NCBI GenBank assembly: GCA_964574215.1
Contig: CAZNLR010000010.1
Span: 44,376-108,375 of the forward strand
Direction: 5' to 3'
Source: GCA-2725625 sp964574215
GTDB lineage: Bacteria > Pseudomonadota > Alphaproteobacteria > Rhodospirillales > UBA2165
Length of the DNA stretch: 64,000 bases
The translations under genes and the position numbers were made by a program. This document shows positions 33,188-41,871 of the stretch, in pieces. The notes beneath the pieces were generated by a model. The model did not search any database and was not told the DNA's origin. It saw only the letters and a program-made list of their open reading frames with translations. Position 1 is the stretch's first letter, and the number at the start of each line of letters is the position of its first letter.

Positions 33188-34003
33188 ATGAATCAGAAGG
33201 ATTACGGCCCGCTGCTGTTGGAAATTAAGGAGCGGGTCTGCTGGTTGACGCTTAACCGGCCCGAAGTGCTCAACGCCATCGACCGGGATATGGCGGCGGC
33301 CTTGAACGACGCCACCGACATTGCGCGCCACGATCCCGATGTCCGCGCCGTGGTGATCGAAGGCGCCGGCGACCATTTTATGGCGGGGGGTGATCTCAAA
33401 TTTTTCAAGGAACGCATCGATGCCGAACCCGATAAAGCCGTGATCAAAGAAGAATTTGAAAACTTTGTCAGGGACGTCCATCCAACGATGGTGAATTTAC
33501 GGGAAATGCCGCAACCGGTTATCGCCGTCGTCCGAGGTTCAGCCGCCGGGTTTGGGGTTAGTCTGATGATTGCCAGCGATCTGGCAATTGCCGCTGATGA
33601 TGCTGTCTTCACCCTGGCATACAGCCATGTTGCCGTGAGCGCGGACGGTAGTTCTACCTACAATCTGCCGCGCTTGGTTGGCGTGAAGAAGGCCTACGAG
33701 TTGATGATATTAAGTGAGCAGTTTGGCGCCGAGGAAGCCAAAAGGTTGGGTTTAATCACCCGCATCGTACCCAGCGGCGAAGTGGCGGAACGGGCAGCCA
33801 AACTTGCTGGGCAGTTGGCGGCCGGGCCGACCCATGCCTACGGCGAGACCAAACGGCTGTTGAACCGGTCCCTGTCGAGCAGTCTGGACGATCAATTAAC
33901 GGCGGAGGAACAGGCCTTTGGCGGTTGTGCCGCTACGGAGGATTTCGAGGAAGCCATTACCGCCTTTTTGGAAAAGCGCAAACCGGAATTCAAGGGAAAA
34001 TAG
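33188..34003 (+). CDS. Enoyl-CoA hydratase/isomerase family protein
   Basis: A 271-residue crotonase. The oxyanion-hole segments are FMAGGDLKFF near residue 60 and RGSAAGFGVSL near 120. The glutamate pair of true hydratases is not clear: the first position reads GVSL and the second ADGSST, leaving one Asp, as in PaaG-like isomerases. It acts on a CoA ester, probably as isomerase or hydratase. A GAGGGGG site precedes the ATG. It ends 4 nt from the convergent cupredoxin gene. Confidence 0.88.
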   Translation: MNQKDYGPLLLEIKERVCWLTLNRPEVLNAIDRDMAAALNDATDIARHDPDVRAVVIEGAGDHFMAGGDLKFFKERIDAEPDKAVIKEEFENFVRDVHPTMVNLREMPQPVIAVVRGSAAGFGVSLMIASDLAIAADDAVFTLAYSHVAVSADGSSTYNLPRLVGVKKAYELMILSEQFGAEEAKRLGLITRIVPSGEVAERAAKLAGQLAAGPTHAYGETKRLLNRSLSSSLDDQLTAEEQAFGGCAATEDFEEAITAFLEKRKPEFKGK

Positions 34004-34016
34004 TGCCTTAAGGCAC
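34003..34016. terminator. Palindrome GTGCCTTAAGGCAC spanning convergent stops
   Basis: This 14-bp perfect palindrome contains or touches the stop codons of both the crotonase gene and the convergent cupredoxin gene. Without U runs it is a weak candidate for a bidirectional end. Confidence 0.3.
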
Positions 34017-34502
34017 CACCGTGACCGAACCCCGCATGTCATCATCTTTCCAGTGAGGACCGCAGAGGTACGGGAACTCGCCCGGTTTCGGGAAGGTGAA
34101 TTTCCAATCTTCTTCAGAAAATAGCCGCTCCGATTCTTTGACACCCGAGGCTCTCAGCCAGACGCTATGGCTGGTTCGTTTGTCCACATTGACCCAACGG
34201 ACCGTGGTGCCGGCTTTGACTTCGATATTCGGGGGGCAAAAAGTCTTCTTATGCAACTTGACGACCACTTCGCCTTTTTTCTCTTTGGCGTCCGGGTATA
34301 GTTTCTTGTAACGCTTTTCGGCTCTCGCACATATTTTCGTGCGTTGCTCGGTCATCTTAATTTTGCCGGTAGGCGGCTCCGGCTCATCTTTGGCCCGAGC
34401 TGAGCCGGCGAACAACGACGCGCTGAAAGCAGAAACGGCGACGACCATAAAGGCCATCGCCGCCCCCTTTAAAACTGCAATGCCGTTACTTTTTGATGAC
34501 AT
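34008..34502 (-). CDS. Periplasmic cupredoxin (plastocyanin/pseudoazurin-like)
   Basis: A 164-residue exported protein with a signal peptide ending about GSARA and a mature blue-copper domain. The ligands are visible: His in RTSHSVWL, and Cys, His and Met in YLCGPHWKDDDM (C-x2-H-x4-M). An extra segment with CARAEKRYKKLYPD precedes the fold. It would carry one electron in the periplasm, probably from the NirT-like cytochrome to nitrite reductase. The reading frame is open further upstream but that part lies inside the nirT-like gene; the ATG at 34,502 overlaps that gene by 17 nt, so the two are co-translated. Confidence 0.85.
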   Translation of the reverse strand: MSSKSNGIAVLKGAAMAFMVVAVSAFSASLFAGSARAKDEPEPPTGKIKMTEQRTKICARAEKRYKKLYPDAKEKKGEVVVKLHKKTFCPPNIEVKAGTTVRWVNVDKRTSHSVWLRASGVKESERLFSEEDWKFTFPKPGEFPYLCGPHWKDDDMRGSVTVVP

Positions 34503-36174
34503 TAATCTCCGCCTTTGGATCATCCAACGCCATCCGGTATTCCAAGGATACGTGATGGAACCGCGCCGCCGTGAAGTCGTCATGGATGGCGAAGCCCACC
34601 GTGTATGTTTTTCCGGGTTCAAACGTTACGCCGCCAGCTTGCGGCGCCTTTAAAGGCCTTGTCAAGGTAACGGTCCATACGCCGTTTTCGAGCTTACCGA
34701 CGCCGGTTGATTTGTCGGCTTTCTTGAGCTTGCGTTCGGCCAGGATGTAGCCCGATTCGGTGACCCCGCCCTTGCCGCTCTTGAACCGAAGGACATCCAT
34801 CAAGGCGCCGTCTTTATGTTTGGCGTCCATGTCGGCCTTCTCGATCAGCTTGTCCCAGGCGCCACGCTTCTTGCCGCCCCGGCCCTTGTATTCGATCTTG
34901 GTGCGGCTGCCGACGGTATATTTGGTGATGCCGTCTTTGGTGTCGAGCATCTTGCCAGCAGCGTTGGCGGCGATGTCTTCTGCCTTCGGCTGATCCGGCA
35001 TATAGCGGGAATCGTGGTGGCAGGTCACCCAACAGCCCAACTGATCCGCCTTGTCGACCTTGCCGTCATCGAACATCACGGCCAACTTGATCTGGTTGTC
35101 CGGGTCCATCTTGCCGCCATCGGCGAAAGGCGTCGGATTGTGCGGATGGTCCGGCCACTGGACCTGCAGGATCAGGTTTGTGCCGTCGTGGGCGGCCTTG
35201 ACATTGGCCTTGATGCTGGCGCGTTTACCGGGGATCGGCGTCGGTTCGGCTTTCTCGCCACCAACGATCTTTTTGCCCATGTCGGCCTCTTCGCCCTTGT
35301 GGCATTCAGCGCAACGGTCACCGGCCCGGCGCACGGCGCGCGCACCACCGTGATCCTTGCCTCTCAGGACCCACTCGAGGGAGGTTTGGCCAGGATAAAG
35401 CATGGTAACATCGACGCCTTTGCCGGGCAGCATTGCCATGGCAGAGCCGCTGCCGGCCGCCGTTTTAGCAGGTGCGGCAGCAGGTTTCGGTTCGGCTTTG
35501 GGCGCCGGTTTAGCGGGCGCCGGCGTTGCCGCGGCAACGACATTTTTCTTTTTCTTCTTCGGCGGCAGGCGGCGGCCATCGGGCTTGCCGTCATAAGGAT
35601 CATCGTCCTCGGCAAGCAATTTGTGAACCGGCCGGTGGGCGACGCCTTTATGGCAGTCGATACAGGTCATACCGTCTTTTCTGGCCGTTATATGCTGTTT
35701 CCAGGCCCGGCGTTTCTGCTTCTTGTCGGTCATGGCATCCCAGGAGTGACAGTTTCGGCATTCCCGGGAATCATTCTGCTTCATTTCCCGCCAAACATTC
35801 TTGGCCAGGGTTAAACGCTTGTTCTCGAACTTGTCCGGCGTATCAACGGTACCAAGAGCCCAGTGAAACAGCTCGTTGCTGGCTTTGATCTTGCGGATAA
35901 ATTTATAAACCCAAGGGTCGGGCACGTGACAATCGGAGCAAGTTGCCCGAACGCCCGTGCGGTTTTGGTAGTGGATGGTTTCAGTATATTCGGCATAAAC
36001 ATTATCGCGCATTTCGTGGCAGCCGGTACAAAAACCAAGCGTATTGGTCGCCTCCATGGCGGTGTTGAACCCACCCCAAAAAATAATGCCGGCCAAACCG
36101 CCGACGACAAAAATTGTGCCCCACCCGTAACGGGAGGTCGGTCCCCAGAACCATTTCCAAAATGCCGAAATCAT
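34486..36174 (-). CDS. NapC/NirT-type multiheme cytochrome c fused to an ethylbenzene dehydrogenase-like heme domain
   Basis: A 562-residue membrane-anchored protein. One N-terminal helix (about residues 20-40) leads to four c-type heme sites (CTGCH, CSDCH, CRNCH, CIDCH) as in NapC/NirT, the quinol-oxidising tetraheme family. A Lys/Pro/Ala-rich linker (about residues 205-250) joins a second half with a fifth site CAECH, a CWVTCHH site (three residues between the cysteines) and a C-terminal domain like that binding heme b in EB_dh/DMSO reductase-like gamma subunits, where the YTVGFAIHDD segment is. I infer transfer of quinol electrons to periplasmic nitrite reductase, directly or through the overlapping cupredoxin. 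An AGAGGGA site precedes the ATG. Confidence 0.88.
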   Translation of the reverse strand: MISAFWKWFWGPTSRYGWGTIFVVGGLAGIIFWGGFNTAMEATNTLGFCTGCHEMRDNVYAEYTETIHYQNRTGVRATCSDCHVPDPWVYKFIRKIKASNELFHWALGTVDTPDKFENKRLTLAKNVWREMKQNDSRECRNCHSWDAMTDKKQKRRAWKQHITARKDGMTCIDCHKGVAHRPVHKLLAEDDDPYDGKPDGRRLPPKKKKKNVVAAATPAPAKPAPKAEPKPAAAPAKTAAGSGSAMAMLPGKGVDVTMLYPGQTSLEWVLRGKDHGGARAVRRAGDRCAECHKGEEADMGKKIVGGEKAEPTPIPGKRASIKANVKAAHDGTNLILQVQWPDHPHNPTPFADGGKMDPDNQIKLAVMFDDGKVDKADQLGCWVTCHHDSRYMPDQPKAEDIAANAAGKMLDTKDGITKYTVGSRTKIEYKGRGGKKRGAWDKLIEKADMDAKHKDGALMDVLRFKSGKGGVTESGYILAERKLKKADKSTGVGKLENGVWTVTLTRPLKAPQAGGVTFEPGKTYTVGFAIHDDFTAARFHHVSLEYRMALDDPKAEINVIKK

Positions 36175-36271
36175 ATGACAAATCCCTCTAACTTACAGTC
36201 TTACACGGCGCTATGCGCTCTGGAGTAAAAATGTCGAATAAATAGTCTTGATTAATGTGCTGGTTGAGACA

Positions 36272-36296
36272 GGAGGCGGACACAAGGCCCGCCTCC
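36272..36296 (-). terminator. Hairpin after nirS2
   Basis: GGAGGCGG (36272-36279) pairs with CCGCCTCC (36289-36296). It stands 22 nt beyond the second nirS stop and before the nirT-like gene; lacking a U run, it may only limit read-through. Confidence 0.55.
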
Positions 36297-36317
36297 AATA
36301 CTCAATGTCCAACAGGA

Positions 36318-37928
36318 TCAGGTTACGTGGTGAACCCGATTGTAGACGTTGAACTTACCCGTCGGTGTTTCGAGACCTTTGATACGGGCTTTCTCTTTGA
36401 GAGTTTTCGTATCGTAGACAACGATTTCACCTTTGGACCAGTTCTTCTTACCGCCGCGAACCCAGACGGATACCCAGAATTCGGAACCGTCTTTATTGAA
36501 TTCGGTGTGCACGGCAAGAGCTTTCTCTTGGTCGGTAACCGTAATCGTCTTGACCACCTTACCGGTCTTTTTGTCCAGCACTTTAATGGCTTGCTGAACT
36601 TCGGGATCCGGGTGCTTGGTCTGGTCAGCTATGACATACGGGCTCTTCGGGTGAGTCCGGATAAAGAGACCCGGTCCGTCGGTTTCCGTTTTATAGCAAA
36701 TTTTCCAAGCCTTTTTCGGGTGGCCTTTGGGATCGTTACCCCAAACGGTGACCAAGCCTTCGCCCAAGTGAACCGTACCGGCAACGGGGCCACATTTGGG
36801 ATCAACCCAGTTGGCGCCCGGACCCGGGTGAGGTTTCTTACCGGTGACGATGGAAGCAACAGCCTTACGGTTGGTGGCGTCCATAACTTCGATCCGGTTC
36901 GACGCGTTGGCGGCAATTTGGAAGTACCGCTGGGTCGGATCGAAGAAGCCGTCATGGAGGAATTTATGAGTGTTGATCTGCTCGATGCGCAGGTTGTCGA
37001 GATCGGAATAATCGACCTGCCACAACTGACCCAATTCCTTAACCGCAACGATCCAACTCGGTGCCGTCGGGGTATTATAGACGGCAGCGACGCGGGCTTC
37101 GTTGACATAGGCACCGTCAACATTGACGCCGCGGGTGGAGACCACTTTCAGCGGTTCCATCGTTTTGGCGTCGAGGATGACGAAGTGAGGCGGCCAGTAA
37201 CCGCCACCGATGACATATTTGTCTTTCCACTTTCCATAGTGTGAGACGGCAACGTCACGGGCGTCGGACGCGATCTGGGTTTCGGCCACCACGCGCGGCG
37301 GATTCATCCACAAATCGATTTTGGTCATACGACCGTCACGGCCCTGGGTATACCAGAAACGACCATCGGACGATTCTTTCATAACGTGAACGGCGTAACC
37401 GGTATCAACTTTGGCGACGACTTCCTTTTTGTCGCCGTCAATGATGCCGACCTTACCGGCGTCACGTAGAATGACCAGGAAGAAGTTTTCCCAATTGCGG
37501 CCATGCATCGGCTTTTTGGGATAGGCTTCGGGTTTGATGAAAACCTTCCACCGTTTCTTCATTTCGGCTAAGCTCATTTCTGCCGGAGGCGGGACATCCA
37601 TTTGGATGTAAGTGGCTAACTTGGCAATCTGCTCCTTGCTGAAGAGGTCGTCAAAGTTATTCATGCCGCCTTCGGTACCAATCGCGATGATTTTCTCAAG
37701 GCGTTTTTGACCGAGTTTCCTAGAGGCTTTCGGTTCGAGGTTTTTACCGGTCGCTCCTTTCCGCAGAACACCGTGACAACCGGCGCAACGTTGGAAATAA
37801 AGTTTCTTGGCTTCCTCGAAGTCAGCCTCTGACAAAGTCGGTTCCGCGGCAATGGCCGAGGCTGACCCGCTAAACCAGGCAGCTCCGGCCAGCGCCATGG
37901 CAGACGCGACCAAAGATATTTTCCTCAT
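36318..37928 (-). CDS. nirS: Second cytochrome cd1 nitrite reductase (NirS paralog)
   Basis: A 536-residue exported protein with signal peptide ending near SAIAAEP, a c-heme motif CAGCHGVLRKGATGK and a heme d1 propeller. The proximal ligand is His181 (TGYAVHV) and the distal pair His325 (FLHDGF) and His367 (PHPGPGAN) is kept at the same 42-residue spacing as in the first copy, so it should be catalytic. It is clearly diverged from the copy at 11,649: for example WPPHFVILDA versus WPPQFVIM, and GPGAN versus GRGAN. NirN, which also joins c and d1 domains, is less likely because both distal histidines and the TPTGKFNVYN end are kept. Divergent from nirE and upstream of a NirT-like gene. Confidence 0.9.
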   Translation of the reverse strand: MRKISLVASAMALAGAAWFSGSASAIAAEPTLSEADFEEAKKLYFQRCAGCHGVLRKGATGKNLEPKASRKLGQKRLEKIIAIGTEGGMNNFDDLFSKEQIAKLATYIQMDVPPPAEMSLAEMKKRWKVFIKPEAYPKKPMHGRNWENFFLVILRDAGKVGIIDGDKKEVVAKVDTGYAVHVMKESSDGRFWYTQGRDGRMTKIDLWMNPPRVVAETQIASDARDVAVSHYGKWKDKYVIGGGYWPPHFVILDAKTMEPLKVVSTRGVNVDGAYVNEARVAAVYNTPTAPSWIVAVKELGQLWQVDYSDLDNLRIEQINTHKFLHDGFFDPTQRYFQIAANASNRIEVMDATNRKAVASIVTGKKPHPGPGANWVDPKCGPVAGTVHLGEGLVTVWGNDPKGHPKKAWKICYKTETDGPGLFIRTHPKSPYVIADQTKHPDPEVQQAIKVLDKKTGKVVKTITVTDQEKALAVHTEFNKDGSEFWVSVWVRGGKKNWSKGEIVVYDTKTLKEKARIKGLETPTGKFNVYNRVHHVT

Positions 37929-38014
37929 GCTTTTAAACTCCGTTAGCTATTTCTAAAAAATCTTTTGCTAGTATCAGACGGCGTGGACATTAGTTCGTTT
38001 CACAAATAATTTCC

Positions 38015-38028
38015 TTAACCCAGGTCAA
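38015..38028. promoter_or_regulatory. Imperfect FNR/NnrR-type box TTAAC-CCAG-GTCAA
   Basis: TTAACCCAGGTCAA differs from the TTGAC-N4-GTCAA site by one base in the left arm. It lies between the divergent nirS2 and nirE starts, 87 nt from nirS2 and 48 nt from nirE, and could control both. Confidence 0.5.
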
Positions 38029-38075
38029 TTCCCAAGCAAACTAATCATGTTATAAAATCGCCGGAAAACCCGTGT

Positions 38076-38942
38076 TTGAGTACTACGATAGGCAGCGTTT
38101 GCTTAAAACTGAACGTGAAAGCGAATTTGGTGAAACCGCATAAAAGAAAGAATTATAAAGGTCCCGTTTATCTTGTCGGCGCGGGTCCGGGTGATCCGGA
38201 GCTGTTGACCGTCAAAGCGCATCGTTTGCTTACCGAAGCGGACGTCGTTGTCTATGACCGTCTGGTGTCGCCCGATATTCTTGACCTGATTCCCCCGGGC
38301 GCCAGCCGGATATTCGTTGGTAAAGCGACGGACAATCATCATCTTGTTCAGGATGAAATCAATGAACTTCTGGTGCGTCTGGCGAAAGCCGGTCACATGG
38401 TTGTCCGATTGAAAGGCGGCGATCCGTTTATTTTCGGACGGGGTAGTGAAGAAGCGGAAATTCTGGCTTCCATGAACATCCCGTTCGAAGTGGTGCCCGG
38501 CATTACGGCAGCCTCGGGCTGCACGGCGGCCCTGGGCATTCCCCTGACCCATCGGGGAATGGCCACGGGTGTCAGGTATTTAACCGGTCACCGGAAAGAA
38601 AATCAGGAACTTGATCTTAACTGGCAAAGTCTCGCCGACCGGGAGACGACCTTGGTCGTCTATATGGGATTGTCCAGTTTGCCCCACATCTCCACCAAAC
38701 TGATCGAAGCGGGCATGCCTGCGGATACGCCGGCCATGGCCATCTCCAAGGGCACCACCGCCGATCAGAAAGTTTGCCGGGCCGACATCGCCACTCTTTA
38801 TGACGAAGTCGTTGCCGCCAAACTTGAAGCCCCAGTCCTAACCGTGATCGGAGATGTTGTAACTTTCGGCGACCGTTGGGGAGAGGCCTCCCTATTCGAC
38901 TTTAATCAAGTGGGGGCTGGAGAGATATCCAACCGTGCTTAG
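38076..38942 (+). CDS. nirE: Uroporphyrinogen-III C-methyltransferase NirE
   Basis: A 288-residue SUMT. Family motifs are YLVGAGPGDPELLT near residue 30, VVRLKGGDPFIFGRGSEE near 107, GITAASG near 143 and PLTHRG near 160. It adds two methyl groups to uroporphyrinogen III to give precorrin-2, the first step to heme d1 (and siroheme). It opens the d1 cluster. The TTG at 38,076 is the first start; GTG codons at 38,115 and 38,130 are alternatives, since the core fold starts after KRKNYKG. The last codons overlap nirC. Confidence 0.92.
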   Translation: MSTTIGSVCLKLNVKANLVKPHKRKNYKGPVYLVGAGPGDPELLTVKAHRLLTEADVVVYDRLVSPDILDLIPPGASRIFVGKATDNHHLVQDEINELLVRLAKAGHMVVRLKGGDPFIFGRGSEEAEILASMNIPFEVVPGITAASGCTAALGIPLTHRGMATGVRYLTGHRKENQELDLNWQSLADRETTLVVYMGLSSLPHISTKLIEAGMPADTPAMAISKGTTADQKVCRADIATLYDEVVAAKLEAPVLTVIGDVVTFGDRWGEASLFDFNQVGAGEISNRA

Positions 38943-39273
38943 TCTAACCCGTTATTGCGGCCGCTTGTTATTATTGGCGGTCTCATTACTGATGGCCTCC
39001 GAATCGTTCGCCGAACCGACCGGCGAACGGCAATCGGAGTTGCTTTACCGTCTGCGCCATGATTGCGGATCATGCCATGGCATGACCCTGAAGGGCGGAC
39101 TCGGTCCGGCGCTTCTGCCGGCGGATTTGGGAGAATCGACTACCGAGGATCTCGTCGACGTTATTCTCCATGGTGTCAAAGGGACTCCCATGCCGCCGTG
39201 GGATTTCGAGGTTAGCAAAGACGAAGCGGCGTGGCTGGTTGGCAAATTGAAAAAAGGGCTGGAGGATGAATAA
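38935..39273 (+). CDS. nirC: NirC-like periplasmic c-type cytochrome
   Basis: A 112-residue monoheme cytochrome c with a signal peptide (ending about ESFAEP) and one heme site CGSCHG. The axial Met is probably in KGTPMPPWDF. NirC passes electrons to NirS or acts in d1 maturation with NirN/NirF in other species. The GTG start overlaps nirE by 8 nt, and its stop overlaps nirF by 8 nt, so nirE-C-F form a coupled set. Confidence 0.85.
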   Translation: MLSLTRYCGRLLLLAVSLLMASESFAEPTGERQSELLYRLRHDCGSCHGMTLKGGLGPALLPADLGESTTEDLVDVILHGVKGTPMPPWDFEVSKDEAAWLVGKLKKGLEDE

Positions 39274-40444
39274 AGTATTACGCCATCTTTTGACCGGCGT
39301 CCTGGTGTTGATTTTGGCCGGGTGTGTCACGTCGACGCGGGGCACCGGCGATTTGGGCATCGTCATCGAGCGGGCGGCGGGCAGCATCAAAGTGATCGAA
39401 ACCACCGGTCGTACGGAATTGTACCGCCTGCAAGGTCTCGGCGACCTTTCCCATGCCTCGGTGGTTTATTCCCGGGATGGACGTTACGGCTATATATTCG
39501 GCCGGGACGGCGGCCTCACCAAGGTCGACCTGCTCGGCGGTCAGATAGTTAAACGGGTGATCCAATCAGGTAATTCGATAGGTGGCGCCATATCCCAGGA
39601 CGGCAAACTGATTGCGGTTTCCAACTACAAACCGGGCGGTGTCAAAGTTTTCGATGCGAATACGTTGGATTTGGTCGCCAATATTCCGGCCAGTGAGATC
39701 GGTGAGGGCAAACGCTCTAAGGTGGTCGGGCTGGTGGATGCGCCGGGACAGAAATTCGTTTTCAGCCTTTATGATTCTGGTGAGATTTGGATGGCCGATT
39801 TCTCGCAAGGCAATAAACCCAAAATCCGCAAATATTCGGATATCGGCACGCTTCCCTATGACGGACTGGTGACCCCCGACGGCCGCTATTATATCGCCGG
39901 CTTGTTCGGCGAGGACGGTTTGTCGCTGCTCGATCTTTGGAATACCGACAAGGGGGTAAGGCGCATTCTCGACGGTTACGGCAAGGGCAAGCGGAAATTG
40001 CCGGTCTATAAAATGCCGCACCTGGAAGGCTGGGCCAGCGTCGGCGGTCAGCTGTTCCTGCCGGCGGTGGGCCACCACGAGGTTCTGGTTGTCGAAAAGG
40101 ACAGCTGGAAAAAAATCGGCGCCATCCCGGTTCACGGGCAGCCCATTTTCGTCGTCGCCCGGCCCGACGGCAGGCAGGTTTGGGTCAACTTCGCCCATCC
40201 GAGGAACAATGTCGTCCAGGTGATCGACGTGCCGTCGCGAAAGGTGGTCAAAACCCTGAAACCCGGCAAGGCCGTACTGCATCTGGAATTTACGCCCAGG
40301 GGCGAACAGATCTGGCTGTCGGTGCGCGACGAGGACCGGGTGGAGGTCTATGACACCAGGACATTTAAGAAATTAACGGACATTCCCGTGGATAAGCCCA
40401 GCGGTATTTTTCTGACCGATCGCGCCAACCGGATCGGACTGTAA
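39266..40444 (+). CDS. nirF: Heme d1 biosynthesis protein NirF
   Basis: A 392-residue protein with a lipoprotein-like signal (LILAGC near residue 19) and a beta-propeller related to the d1 domain of NirS but without a cytochrome c part. Its repeats include GYIFGRDGGLTKVDL and PDGRQVWVNFAHPRN. In Pseudomonas, NirF is a periplasmic d1-synthesis factor (a dehydrogenase or lyase step on dihydro-heme d1 precursors). Length agrees with the family. It overlaps nirC by 8 nt. Confidence 0.9.
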   Translation: MNKVLRHLLTGVLVLILAGCVTSTRGTGDLGIVIERAAGSIKVIETTGRTELYRLQGLGDLSHASVVYSRDGRYGYIFGRDGGLTKVDLLGGQIVKRVIQSGNSIGGAISQDGKLIAVSNYKPGGVKVFDANTLDLVANIPASEIGEGKRSKVVGLVDAPGQKFVFSLYDSGEIWMADFSQGNKPKIRKYSDIGTLPYDGLVTPDGRYYIAGLFGEDGLSLLDLWNTDKGVRRILDGYGKGKRKLPVYKMPHLEGWASVGGQLFLPAVGHHEVLVVEKDSWKKIGAIPVHGQPIFVVARPDGRQVWVNFAHPRNNVVQVIDVPSRKVVKTLKPGKAVLHLEFTPRGEQIWLSVRDEDRVEVYDTRTFKKLTDIPVDKPSGIFLTDRANRIGL

Positions 40445-40452
40445 AGGCAAGA

Positions 40453-40935
40453 ATGATGGACGGTGACATAAATCGCCAAGCCGAGTTAAGCGAGCTGGAC
40501 GCGCGGCTGTTGAATGAATTTCAGCGGGATTTTCCCCTATGTCCGCGCCCCTACGCCGAAATTGCCGAGCGGATGGGCGTCGAGGAAGAGGCCGTAATTG
40601 AAGCTTTCGGCCGTCTCCAAAGTGAAAGTTTTCTCACTCGGATCGGCGCCGTGGTGACGCCCCATAAAGCAGGATGGAGCACCTTGGCCGCAATGTCCGT
40701 GCCCGAGGACGAGTTGGTGGAAGTGGCAGCAATCGTCAGCGAGGTGCCGGGGGTCAATCATAATTACGAGCGGGATCACTTGTTCAATTTGTGGTTCGTT
40801 CTCACCGGGCCGGACCAGGAGACGGTGGAAAATATCCTCACGGATATCGAACATCGCACCGATATTAAAATACTTAACTTACCGTTGGTGGAAGCTTACC
40901 GGTTGGATTTGGGATTCCCGATAGAATGGAACTGA
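40453..40935 (+). CDS. nirD: Heme d1 biosynthesis siroheme decarboxylase subunit NirD-like
   Basis: A 160-residue Lrp/AsnC-like protein, a subunit of the NirDLGH siroheme decarboxylase that turns siroheme into 12,18-didecarboxysiroheme. It has the family pattern FPLCPRPYAEIAERMG, a winged-helix-like start, and RIGAVVTPHKAGWSTLAAM with VNHNYERDHLFNLWFV. Two ATGs (40,453 and 40,456) are possible. It overlaps the next gene by 10 nt. Assignment to NirD instead of NirG is by order and length only. Confidence 0.85.
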   Translation: MMDGDINRQAELSELDARLLNEFQRDFPLCPRPYAEIAERMGVEEEAVIEAFGRLQSESFLTRIGAVVTPHKAGWSTLAAMSVPEDELVEVAAIVSEVPGVNHNYERDHLFNLWFVLTGPDQETVENILTDIEHRTDIKILNLPLVEAYRLDLGFPIEWN

Positions 40936-41435
40936 GCCTACAGGATAAATCTCTGATCGCCGCCATTGAGGACGGTCTGCCGGTGGTGTCGCGCCCTTAC
41001 GAGGCCGTCGGCAACATGATCGGCTTGACCGAAGATCAGGTGATTGCCCGCCTCGAATCGCTGATTGCGTCGGGCATCATCCGGCGGTTTGGCGTGGTCG
41101 TCAATCACCGCAAGGTCGGTTATCGGGCCAACGCCATGGTGGTTTGGAATGTGCCCGACGATCTGGTGGCGGATGCCGGACGGTCCCTGGCGGAGTTGCC
41201 CTTCGTCAGTTTAAGCTATCAACGTCCCCGGCGGCCTCCCGATTGGCCTTACAATTTGTTCTGCATGATTCACGGCCGCGAAAAAGATGTTGTGGAAAAT
41301 TTGGTTCTAGACGCGGCCAGCGCAGCCGGATTGGATGCGGTGCCGCGGGCAATACTGTTCAGCGGCCGCCAGTTCAAGCAGCGGGGCGCCCGCTATGGCT
41401 TGGTTGAAGAAAGCTTGGCGGCCCAAAATGCTTGA
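40926..41435 (+). CDS. nirL: Heme d1 biosynthesis siroheme decarboxylase subunit NirL-like
   Basis: A 169-residue member of the same Lrp/AsnC-like family, of the longer NirL/NirH class: RRFGVVVNHRKVGYRANAM and QRPRRPPDWPYNLFCMIHGR, where the conserved His and Arg lie in the active region known for siroheme decarboxylase. It pairs with the NirD-like gene before it and overlaps the next gene by 8 nt. Confidence 0.85.
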   Translation: MELSLQDKSLIAAIEDGLPVVSRPYEAVGNMIGLTEDQVIARLESLIASGIIRRFGVVVNHRKVGYRANAMVVWNVPDDLVADAGRSLAELPFVSLSYQRPRRPPDWPYNLFCMIHGREKDVVENLVLDAASAAGLDAVPRAILFSGRQFKQRGARYGLVEESLAAQNA

Positions 41436-41871
41436 GATTGACCGGAAAATTATCAACGCTTTGCAAGGTGGTTTTCCCATCTGTGAGCGCCCTTACGCGG
41501 CGGCGGCTGAACAGCTGGGGCTCACTGAGGATGCGCTGATCTCCCGCATCGAGACCTTGTTGCAGGACAAATTGTTGAGCCGTTTCGGCCCCCTCTATAA
41601 CGCTGAAAAATTAGGAGGAGCAGTCACTTTGGCGGCCATCGCCGTGCCGGAAGACCGCTTCCAAGAAATCACCGAAGTAGTCAATAACTGCCCCGAAGTG
41701 GCCCACAATTATCAGCGGGATCACCGCCTGAATATGTGGTTCGTCATTGCCTCGGACCACGAAGAGCGCATTCAGGAAGTCGTCGAGGAAATCGAGGAAA
41801 AATCCGGTTTGACGGTGCTGAACATGCCCAAGACCGAGGAATATTTTCTGGAGCTAAAGCTGGCCCTATGA
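41428..41871 (+). CDS. nirG: Heme d1 biosynthesis siroheme decarboxylase subunit NirG-like
   Basis: A 147-residue protein of the short NirD/NirG class, with FPICERPYAAAAEQLG, RFGPLYNAEKLGG and VAHNYQRDHRLNMWFV. Its length equals that of Pseudomonas NirG. The frame is open from 41,335, but the ATG at 41,428, overlapping the previous stop, gives the proper family start MLEIDRKII. It overlaps the next start by 4 nt (ATGA). Confidence 0.85.
   Translation: MLEIDRKIINALQGGFPICERPYAAAAEQLGLTEDALISRIETLLQDKLLSRFGPLYNAEKLGGAVTLAAIAVPEDRFQEITEVVNNCPEVAHNYQRDHRLNMWFVIASDHEERIQEVVEEIEEKSGLTVLNMPKTEEYFLELKLAL

Noticed and set aside
34816..35814. 332-codon plus-strand open frame opposite the NirT-like gene
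   Set aside because: It covers the CXXCH-coding region on the other strand; the minus-strand protein has six heme-type motifs and is clearly the real one.
36318..37928. NirN (dihydro-heme d1 dehydrogenase)
   Set aside because: Both distal histidines, the NirS-type CAGCHGVLRKGATGK c-domain and the TPTGKFNVYN end are present, which fits NirS better. Phylogeny would settle it.
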